This document shows, piece by piece, positions 42,001 to 54,000 of a stretch of 64,000 bases of DNA (within the stretch, counting starts at the first letter, position 1; every line of letters starts with the position of its first letter). Below the pieces are notes generated by a model. The model searched no databases, was not told where the DNA came from, and worked only from the letters and a program-made list of their open reading frames with translations. Both the position numbers and the translations under genes were made by a program. The DNA lies in NCBI RefSeq assembly GCF_037975245.1, contig NC_092582.1, forward strand, positions 19,866,577-19,930,576. The letters run 5' to 3'. Source of the DNA: Apostichopus japonicus. Taxonomy: Eukaryota > Echinodermata > Holothuroidea > Aspidochirotida > Stichopodidae.

Positions 42001-45000
42001 CATGTCGTAAACGAAAAAAGAACAATAGTATGAGTATCAATAGACTGCGATACACATACAATAATACAAACATATATACAGCAAGTCCTACAAATAAGAA
42101 ACTTATCTTCTCACTTGTGATTAAATATATGGATAAAATAAGGCACAAATGAATGATTGAATGAATATCTGTAGCGGGCCCTAAGTGTTCGTAATGGGCA
42201 TAAGAGCAGTCCAGATCGGTAGTAAATGCAGTGCTCAAACAAGGGGTGTGTTGGGTCTTGCAGGATTTGTTTCACTTTAATGTAGACCCTCGCATGATAC
42301 AAGCAGTCTAACGAAGGTAGGTGAACACCGATTACCCGCTGAGCAACTTTCCTAGATTGCTCAAGCATCTTCACATCGATTCTTGTAACATTGGCAAAGT
42401 AACAAATTATGTTATACATCAAAACACTTTGAATGAGGAATTAATAGAACAAGGTCATGATTAATTTGATCCACTCTGAGCTTCTTCAGTTTTCTCAAGA
42501 AATACAGCATCTGATTTGCTGTCTGATGTACAATTGTGGCATTACTAGACCAGTCAATTTTGTTACTCAGCATACATCCTACGTACCTATATGTATCTAC
42601 TTGTTCCCCATTAACATAGATGGGAGCGTGAGTTACTGGCTTGCGACGGAAATCTATAATCCGCTCTTTAGGTTTGGTCACATTAAGTTGTAACAAATGA
42701 TCATCGCACCACTGGACAAACCATGCAATCGTGGTGGCGTATGAGTCAATGTCATCTGACAGGTAACCAGTAATGACAGTATCATCCGCATATTTGATGA
42801 CGCTACAATCACTGGTCATACTCTGACAGTCGCTGGTGTGCAGGTTAAAAAGCCAGAGGGAGAGGACACCGCCCTGAGGCGCACCTACACTTTAAATCTT
42901 TCCCCTGAGTAGACATCGGGGGAAATGATTAGAAGTGTAGGTGCGCTTCAGGGCTGTGTCCTCCCTTGCCCCCCTCCCTGGTTTTTTCCCTGTATACAAA
43001 AATGTTTCACTCTTAAGTGTGGTCTATATTCAATGATCGACCGGGACAAATGTCTCATTATTCAAAATTCTTTATTAGTGTTTTATAATATGATACGATA
43101 CTTGTGAAAATACTAACAGTGCAGCTAGCAATCAGCATTTTAGATGACAATTAAGGTGACAAATGGTATAATAAAGTATCAAAATGTTGATTTTCACAAT
43201 TAGGTGTTCTTATTTAACCAAGCAGTTTCATGGAATGTACGTTTGTTTCATATCATCTCAAAAGTAGTAAATGAAGAATGAAGCGCCAGTAGAAAATTCG
43301 ATATTTTGATATCTCATTGGAATAACTATGATACAAACTGATTGATTGATTATAGATTAATCTTTACTCCAATGGGGTCTCATTAGTCTTGAAATTTTTG
43401 TCACATACAAATGTAGCTTTCCTGATAACAAACACTCTGTCTATTGATGCATTTTCAGTTTTGTCCCGTCCCTTGCAAGTTGAACAAGGTTCTGTTTTAG
43501 ATTTCTTGCAGGAGGCAAAAAATAGCTATGCGATGGTGATGGCAATCTTTGCCTGTGTGTGTAAAACTCAATGGCTTAAAAACACGATAGCTCAAAAACT
43601 TAAAGATGGGTAAATTTCATATGTGGTATGTGAATGCACTTTATTACAGCAAAAATCCTCCATTTTTGCAGCGGTCAAATGTCACTTGAGGTCAGCAGAT
43701 ATCAAATAGTGAATATGTTGTAAACACATTAACTCCAAAAGCAAAACTTAAGTTAACTTCATACTTAGTGTATCCACCATATTGAGTGAACGTGACATCC
43801 ATGTTGTCTGCAAAGATCAAAGGTGATCTGAGATTAGCAGAGGACAAATTCTGAAAAAAAGTGAAACTTGAATGAACAAATCATTCATAGTACATGGATT
43901 CAGCTTAAAGAACTCTATTGTTTCCTGTGGAGTTTCAAAGGAAATTTGTGGTCAACAGATTGAAAGTCTGAAAACCTAGTTGTAAAGGAGATAACTTTAG
44001 AAGTGATTAGAGCTTGAATTAACTTCATATGCTTGGTATGTGGATCCATCTTATTGAGGAAAACATTCCTATTGTTTCCTGTGGAGTCAGATTAAGTATC
44101 AAAACCTTGTAAATATAAAATAATTCAAAAAGTAAAAACTTTGATGAACTTTCAATGTGATTTATACATGGATCCACCTTATTTAGTATCAGCACTGTGT
44201 GTGCATATGCAGTTTGCTCTTATATGCTGGAAAATGTTGCCAAGAATCACTAATTAAGCTTGTCAGATTTCTGGTTTCAGCTGAGCTGATATATTTCCTG
44301 AAACTGCAATATCAGACTGCCTCGCGCTATTAGTTTGCTTTCACTAGCATTGACTGTTAATGATTTCAAGTTAAAAACAAAGAGTTTGGCAGTTTTGTGT
44401 GTTTCATGTGAAAGGTGTTAGTAAAAGTGTGTACTAATCTGGTGATATATCTACCGTGTCTTTCAAAAATGGGTATGAAATCCTCAGATTTTTTACATCC
44501 AAAACACTTGTAAAGAATTTCCATTTGCCCATATGGTTACCTCCACAATCCAAAATTATGTTCATATTTTTTTTTCATTAATTACAATACAAGAAATGTT
44601 CTTCTTTTTGTCACAGGAACTGGCAAGACCAGGACTGGAGCCTTTTTGGCTTACTTCTTCAATCAGATGAACCGGTTCTTGCCATTCAATTCAAGGCATG
44701 GAATCGCTCCTAAGATACTCTACTGTGGTCCATCCAACAAGTCTGTTGATGTCATCGCTGGTATGGATGTTACTTAGTGGTGGTTTCTTTGCTTCCTACA
44801 TTATGTAATCAAGTTCGTGTGCATGGGTGTGTGTGTATGTGTTTGAAAACACAAAACTTACATCGGGAACTATTTACCTTCTGGACAAATTACTTATGCC
44901 TTTTCCCGCGCCATCGGCGCTCAACTCACAAAAGAAAACTACCATCAACTATAAATTAGCCTGCCAAAAGCAACTGGTCTAGCCAGTCCTGTTTTCAACC

Positions 45001-48000
45001 AGGAACGTAGTGCCAGCCATTGGAGCACTTGTGTTTAGAATCATAAGGTAGATGGTCAATTAACTAGGTCCACTCAAGAATGAGTCCTAATGGCAGTACT
45101 TGGGGTAGTTTATATGCTATCAAGTAACAAATTATTAATGCTCGAGTGAATTGAGGAGGATTGTTTTTCTATAGGCAGGCTTGACCAGATCACGCGTCTT
45201 TTTATCACTTGGAAGGCATGGTGACAAGAGGCATGAGCTTGAGCCTGCTTGTAAGATGCTTTACATATGTTATGTGATACAACAAGTAGCAAAACTGCAT
45301 GTAACACAACTAAGCATCAGTCAATGCAACATAAATATTGTCGATAAAACATCAGTCTGCAACCTTGGAGTAAGAATTGATCCTGAAGTCAATATGGATG
45401 ACCACATAAAACACATCTGTAAATCAACTTATTTTCATTTGCGCAACATCAGCAAGACTAGGAGATATCTGACAAGACAAGCCACTGAACAGTTGGTGCA
45501 CTACCTGATAACATCTCGAATTGACTACGGTAATTATTTGCTCTATGGAATTACAAATGAATAGGCTGCAACGAATTCATAACACCGCCGCACGAATAGT
45601 TGCAAAAACTTTTAAGCTGTACTTCCACAGATTGGTTTGCAGCTAATAAGCTTTCCCTTAATATTGATAAAACAAAGTATATCGTCTTCAATGCAAATAG
45701 AGTAATGGCTAACTTTAATATTGATGTCAATGGTAAACCACTGCAAAAGGTTGATTTCGTACAATTCTTAGGCGTTTCTATAGACTCCAGGATCACATGG
45801 CGTGAGCACATTTGCCATATTTCAACTCTTGTTGCAAAAGGCGTAGGCATCTTGTCAAAACTTAAACACACCCTTACTTGGAACGTTCTATAGAGTTTTT
45901 ATCAAACACTAGTATACCATATTTGACTTATTGTTAGATCATTTGGTCTGGCACAAAGTATCATTTGTTAAACAAGCTAACTATTTTACAGAAAAAAGCG
46001 ATCAGACATATTACTCTCTCTCTCTGATCCAAGGGATCACACAAACATACTATTTAAGTCTACGAATTTACTGAAGCTTACTGATCTGTTCGGTCTCAAT
46101 GTCCTCTGTTTTGTGTATCGTTCATTACACGAAATGCTACCAGATACTCTGAATGCCTTCTTTACACAAAACTCAAACATCCACGCTCACAATACTAGGC
46201 AAGCTGATAACCTGTACCCAAGACAGTTTCACAACAATTTCTTTAAAAATAGCTTTACATCATCGGGCCATCGCACTTTGAAATCCCCTACATTTCACTT
46301 TAAAGGCGATGCCTTCTTTAGTTGCTTTTAGAAACAGCTTACAAAATCACTTCATCAATATGTACTAGAACTGCGAAATGAAACTGTGGGGAGGGGGGGG
46401 GGGTGAGGGAATGGAGAGGAAGGATGGTTCTGTTTGCTTTGTGTTTTGGTTCTCTTTTCTAATTGTAAAGTTCTGTATTTTTATCAGGGAGTGTCACTAC
46501 CCGACAAGCCATATAGGGTTTTTTAGTACACTTCCTTTGACAAGTTTTGTTTCTTATCTCCTTCTATGCCATATGTCACTCTTATGTTGTGATAGAACAA
46601 AAATAAATAAAATGAATGAAGTCATTTAACACCAGTGCTTGAAGACCTACATTGGCTGTCAATATCTGCCCGCATTAAATTTAAGCTGCTGCTTCTCACC
46701 CACAAGTGTTTGAATGGAATGGCCCGGATTACATGAAGAACCTATTGAGCCCATATCATCTATCCCGTGACTTGGGGTCCTCTAATCAGGAATATCCTAA
46801 TTTTCCAAAGGCCAGACTTTCTTCATGTGGTTCCAAGGCTTTCGTAATCGCTGCCCCTACATTGTGGAACAACATCCCACTTAACATCAGGAAACCCACC
46901 TCAAATAAATGTTTCAAATTCCAGCTGAAGACATTTCTGTTTATAGATATTTTCATCTTGAAGCTCTCGACTGCGCCTTTGAATAGGCCTTTGGCTCTGG
47001 ATTTATGGAGCATTATTAAGTGATTTATTATTTATTTACGGTAATAATGGTATTCAAGGAGCTTTACTATGTAGATTAGTTGGACATAGTATAACGTCCA
47101 CAGAAATGTATAAAGCAGTACAGTTGCTACAGAAATGTTAGTTGAGAGATTGAGGCGACATTTTGTATGATACGAGGACTAGTGGTTGCATGAAATACAC
47201 AGCCCAGCTATAGCCTACTGTGCAGTTTTGATGGAAAGGTCAATACATCTGCCAGTGCATGTGTCTCATTGATGTTTCAGTTTCTTCTGTACAAAAGAGA
47301 GGACACCAATGTTTCTGTTTGAATTTTTCTTTTGCACAACCTCAGTAAATGAGCAAAAGAGCACGTTGTCCTGTGCGATTATTTACTACACCATAGGGAA
47401 AAAAGTTTCTTGAGACTGTCAAGATTGAACGCATGATGGGTCCTTATAGTCGTTTTACGTTAGGGTAAGAATTATTCAAAAGTCTGTCAAATTAATTTCA
47501 TTATATTTGGTATTATTTTATAACTAGGTTACTTAATTGTATGCGATAATTAGAGTTGAACAGCAGTTTAAACTCATTCAGATTCAACTCCATGCGCAGT
47601 CACCTCACCTGACACCAAATACAAAGACCAATAGTACGTCCATGACCTGCATTTTTACTTAACAACATTTAATACTGCTTCATTGTTGTTTCTCACAGGG
47701 TACTTGAAGTTGTTCATGCATGATGACTTCAGTATCGTTCGAGTTTACAGCGAGTCAATCGAACAGCAAGACTTTCCCATGCCTGGCGTGAGCAGTGTCG
47801 AGAGAAAGTTTGGATCGAGAGAGGAAGCAAAAATGGATCCTCAACACAGAAACATTGCTCTCCATCATATGATTCGTGCCCATTCTGCTCCACATGCTCA
47901 AGCAATAAAAGCCATTGAAAAGAATTTCAAAAAAGTTCCAATTAGGATTACTAAAGCTGTGAAGAGAACAGTTAAAGAGCTCAAAAACCTAATTAAATCA

Positions 48001-51000
48001 GCAATGGTAACTATTGATTCTAAACTTGAATGCTTAAAGTTACTCTGAGTATTTCAACTACTTATCTCCTCTTACAAGACAATTTCCCAGAAAGGTTAAA
48101 ATTTGCTTTTAGTGCCAAGGGTCGAAGCTAAGGGATTCAAGAACTAGCAATTTCTGTACATTAATTGTGGTCGATGTTTCAAAGTTCACTTCATGTTTGT
48201 AGCCTGTGAGTTATTTTTGTTACTTCTGAACTAGTCCATGCAGTTCTCTTCTCAATGTCTACTCATTTGAGTCCCAGTTAGAAATGACTTATCAATCAAA
48301 GAAAAATTACACAGTAGCTTATATGGTGTTGGTGGTGCATCGAGTCAAAAAATGCTATTGAGAACAGATAAGTCTTAAATTTTCTTTTAAAGTGTTGACA
48401 TTAGGAGCTGTTAAAATTTCAGTGGGAAGAATGTTCCAAGTTCAGGAGCTGCAACAGAGAATGATCAACGGCCATGTGAGAAAGGTTCCATTTAGTTTAA
48501 TTGAACGAAGGGAACAGGAAGAAGAATATGGATTGATTAAGTCCAAATATAATTGAATACTATTCTTCATTTCTTACCATCTGCTTGTCCTATGATATTA
48601 TCTACAGATAGAAGAGTTGAAGAACCATCAAGTAATTCTCTGTACGTGTAATGCTTCTGGACGAGCAGTTTTATCCAGGAAGGACCCATTAAATATAATC
48701 CAAGTTATCATAGATGAAGCGGGTATGTGCTCCGAGCCAGAGACACTCATCCCATTGGTGAACCACAACCCACGCCAGGTCGTCCTGATTGGAGATCACA
48801 TGCAGTTGAGGTAATCCATCATTCCAAGAAGTATGTTTGTGTTGTATCATCGTTTGAAACAATACCAAACACTACTTTTAATGTGTGTTTTAATGTGGAG
48901 ACTCGAACTAATGTAGTAAGGTGTATCAAGAGCAAAGGAGATGAAAGTCTTTGAAATGTATTGTTTCATAATTTGATGTCAAGATTATGGGATGGGCTCC
49001 AGGTAAAGCTGCGGGTAGATGGTACGGTTTGCGGATCTCGTCCTGAGAGTTTGGCTAGCGAAGCCTATATACTACGCAGACAGAAGGTCATACCAATGAA
49101 GGTGAAAAGTGCCAGTAGATTTTGTTGATGTATTCACTCCTCTCAAAGTAATATAACATAAGCACGATGTAAAAATAATCAACTTCAATCACTGGTAAAA
49201 TACATAATACAAATGCAGTTAAGAAATCTCCAAATAAGCAACACTGACGATGGTTTCTATCTAGACTTGACCATGTGCCTTCCAGAAATGAACACGCTCT
49301 GCTAAAATGTTATGTTCTAGAAGGATTACATGAAGGTTAGAAAAGACCAACTTGTAAACTTTACTCTGAGCCTGAGAGCAGAGAATAGACACACTCACAG
49401 GGATGCACTAAATCTGGCGACAACATTAAAAACTGAGCCTGAGAGTAGAGAGTAGACACACTCACGGGGATGCACTAAATCTGGGGACAATATTAATATC
49501 TGAGCCTGAGAGCAGATACTAGACACACTAACAGGGATGCACTCAATCTGGGGACAATCTTAATATCTGAGCCTGAGAACAGATACTAGACACACTAACA
49601 GGGATGCACTAAATCTGGGGACGATCTTAATATCTGAGCCTGAGAACAGATACTAGACACACTCACGGGGATGCACTAAATTTGGGGACAATCTTAATAT
49701 CTGAGCCTGAGAGCAGATACTAGACACACTCACGGGGATGCACTATATCTGGGGACAATCTTAATATCTGAGCCTGAGAGCAGATACTAGACGCACTCAC
49801 GGGGATGCACTATATCTGGGGACAATCTTAATATCTGAGCCTGAGAGCAGATACTAGACACACTCACGGGGATGCACTAACTTTGGGGACAATATTAATA
49901 TCTGAGCCTGAGAGCAGATACTAGACGCACTCACGGGGATGCACTAAATTTGGGGACAATCTTAATATCTGAGCCTGAGAGCAGAGAATAGACACACTCA
50001 CGGGGATTCACTAAATCTGGGGACAATCTTAATATCTGAGCCTGAGAGCAGAGAATAGACACACTCACGGGGATGCACTAAATCTGGGAACAATCTTATT
50101 ATCTGAGCCTGAGAGCAGATACTAGACACACTCACGGGGATGCACTAAATCTGGGGAAAATCTTAATATCTGAGTCTGAGAACAGATACTATGCACACTC
50201 ACAGGAATGCACTATATCTGGGGATAATCTTAACATCTTAGCCTAAGAGCAGAAAATAGACACATGCCAATGGATGCATTAAATCTGTAGACACGCTTAA
50301 TATCTGAGCATGTGAGCAGGTAATAGACACACTCCTAGGGATGCATTAAAGCTGGAGACAATCTTCAGAGCTGCTTAGAGGAAATTAAAGGAGCTTACAG
50401 AATAAATAAGACATCCTTATATATCACATGACAGCTATTTCCAAAGCTAACGTTGCATGCAAAAGGTTGTTTAATTGTACCTTTTATTTATGTTTCATGC
50501 TTTTTCAAGGTGCGATCCATTGCTCACTGATCCTGACAGAAATCAGTTTATATTTTGTAAATTTTCCTTTCCATTGTAGACCGATCATTCAAGAGCCTCA
50601 TGCTAAGAAACTGGGAGCAGAGAATTCGCTCATGGAGAAGTACCAGAAGCGGGCGTTCACTCTCAAGATTCAGTACAGAATGGTGAGCATTCTATACTTG
50701 ACATAACAAAAATGTTATCACCATTAATTAAAATGAGAGTCATATATCTTTTGCTCTTTCAAATGAGCACTTTTCTCTCGCTTTTCCAAAAGTTCCTTGT
50801 GTTTAAATTGAAGACATGGTGGCACAGAGTTTGAATGACTTTATTCAAAACATTACACGGTGTGTGGAAGAAGTTCTTGCTGTATTTTAAGACATTTCTC
50901 TCTTTTTATGCTATTGTGCTGAATTGATATGACCAAATTCATGTGTGAATTTTCAGAATTCTAATATGTTTAAGGGAGTTAATTGGTCTAAGCTATGTCA

Positions 51001-54000
51001 AACATTTGCTGTCTGTACTACTAGGTGTGTAAACTACTTCTCGATAGAACTGGAACTCACCCAAGTGCGAAGGGAATGCTGATTAAGATGGTCGGTGAAG
51101 ACACGTGCACGAGTTATGAGAGACGAAGTGGTATTCGGTTTCGTAGTCTTATTATAGTACCATGAGCTGAGTTTACAACAGACGAAAAACAGCTTCTGTA
51201 GGAATATAACATATTTGTAAAACTGAATACCAGAGATTTAGCAGGTCATTCCAGTGCAAACACTAATATGCATGTGGAATCAATAGTAGGAATACACTAC
51301 CACGTAATCGAAAACATGCAAAGTGTAATCAACATAATAACACCTATCAACTCAACCCTCGACTTAAACTCTCAATAACACTGTTATGCTGATAGTCTCA
51401 AATGGCTGTTAATGCAAGATTTTACACGATTACAAAATACTGAGGTAATAACAATTGTGGTGGGTAAGAATCACACATCATCTTTGCATACAAGGTTAGC
51501 ATTAACATTTAAAACTTACATATAAAGGGAAATACAATTAAAATATACACCTTTTATCATGCAAGATAACAAGTATTAGACTTAAGATTCACTAGACTTG
51601 CATTCCCATGTTTGAACTGAAAACCACTACAGTACATTCTCGTCATGAGTGATGGCACTCTCGCTGGCTTGACAAGATATGTTCATATATATGAACAGAG
51701 TTCACTTCAGCATAATACAGTTCATACTAATAAGACATTCTGGGTGCATTGCATGATTTGTTTCACATACCTTAGTATCGTCTACACCCTGCTATATGAA
51801 AACCGCATATGGCATTTGTGTACGTCATAACTCCTGTGCAACCTGATATTCGTGCTAATATTAGAAGCCCTGCAATCATCATAACCAGTATTCACAATAT
51901 ATATTAACCATATTCTCAACAGTCCAGCACTATCAGTGTCGGCACGACATTCTTACGAACATGGACTCACGTCGGACCAAACGAGGAACTAATTGACAGA
52001 ATACAATAATAATAATAATAATACCAGAAGTAATATTTTGTTTACAAGGAATAAATTAGGCAATATACATAACTTGTCCAAGGAGAGGTTGGTTCCACCC
52101 AACTGAACAATAAACTTATCACGTCAAGGTTACAATAATATCAACATAATGTAGCCTACTGCTGAACATAATTGTGCACATACCACGCTGAAAACTGCCT
52201 TTCTCGCACCACTGCATTAATATCATGTACACTTTGCTATATGCATTCCGTCAGCACCGTAGCGACTACCCGTATGGATTTACTCACCAATAGCATAGTC
52301 TAGTCTGTACACAGTACATGCACAAATGCAGCCCTTGTGCCAAACCCCTGTGTCATAACTCGTTCAAGACCAGCGTTACTTTTTCAAATTACAATTAATG
52401 ATGGCCAGATGATTAATACTCATTGAGCAACACATCAAAGACTTCAATATGCAAATAAGAAATCATAACTGTAAACAAAATGGATGCGTAACCACGCTGA
52501 GAAAACAACTTTTTTCCGTTACGATCTAACGTAGGCTTGGCGGAAAATGTACGAGAGGTCCACACTTTCATTACCTGTACTAACAGCATGGTTGAACACT
52601 GGCTAAAACTCAAATTAATATGAGCAAGCCAGCAATCTACTTGAAATGATCGTCTACTCACCACCAACTTCTATGTGAACATTCCCTCTGCTCTTCGCAC
52701 GAACAGGAACCAGTTATACATACCTAATATCTTGATTTAGTGACAGACATAGCCTGCGTAAAATCTTTGATTTATTGGTAAACTGATATACGCAGCCACA
52801 CGCCCTTGACGGCACAAGTGCGAGTACCACGCAACTTCGGAGGGTGCATCATCCTAATCTAGATGCACTGGCGGTGTAATATTCTCTTTAGCTGCATTTT
52901 TGCTGCATTACAGTACAATATGGGCAATAACCCAATATAACATGAAAGAAATACTTCCTTCAATTATGTAAATAAAGTGAAATTCCTGTGAAAGCTTGGG
53001 ACTATATTTTCTTAAAACGTCAATAAGGGGGTTGTGATAAGGGTGTACACTTACTTGAGCACTTGAGCAATTGAACTCAAACCATGTGAGTCCATCTGGG
53101 ATTATGAATGGACAATGAATATTCATAAATTAATAGATTACTAGTCCCTGTGTCATACTGGTGCCAATTCATGCCACTACAATAGCATGGTGAATGTCTT
53201 GGTACAAAGTGTTTAAGTTTTTAGATTTTTCGTAAATGTATCTGGCAAGATCATATTGACTAAATCATCATGACAATTGGGCTGATCGAAAAGTCATTTA
53301 TCAACAGAGAGATATAGTCTTGCAAAATAATTGCATTTTGAAGAAACCTTGAAGTCAGAATACTTCAATAGCTAAACAGACATTCAGATTGTGTCACTTA
53401 CCCAGGACTAATCAACAAGACTATTACAAAAGGAAAATTAACCTATTAAGGAGCATGTGCCATATCAAAATTAAATGAAAGGTAAATGGCCATCTTTGAA
53501 AAACAACCATAGCAATTGTATTAAAGTTAACAATGGAAGAAGAAGTTTGTTTGTGAGTAGGTTTATCTGTAAGGCAGCAAGTTTCACGATACTTATTATC
53601 CTTTTTATGAATGTTTATTCATGACTTCACGTTTTGTCCATAGCATGAAGAGATATGTCACTTCCCTTCAGAAGCCTTCTACGAAGGAGAACTACAAACG
53701 GCGCAAGCTGTAAAAAACCGAGTTTTTGATGAACAAACTGGTCGCATCTGGCCCAATGGTCCTGACTATCCGCGTGTGTTTTGTCACGTTGTCGGAGTTG
53801 AAGAGATGCTTACGGTGAGATCTGAAGAGGGAAATGAGATGTCTCGCAGTAACCCGCTGGAGGTTTACCATGTCGTGAGTTATATGCATTGTTTTGCTGA
53901 CATAAAAAGGAACCATTTTCTGGGATGGATACAATATATGAATATATATCACATGGCTGGTATAACAGCATGACTATGATGTTACATGGTCCCAGCCTTC

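Noticed and set aside
49367-50371. Possible coding repeat or array of small RNA genes
   Set aside because: The 67-bp unit has stops in all frames over successive units and no tRNA or snRNA features. It behaves as a minisatellite.
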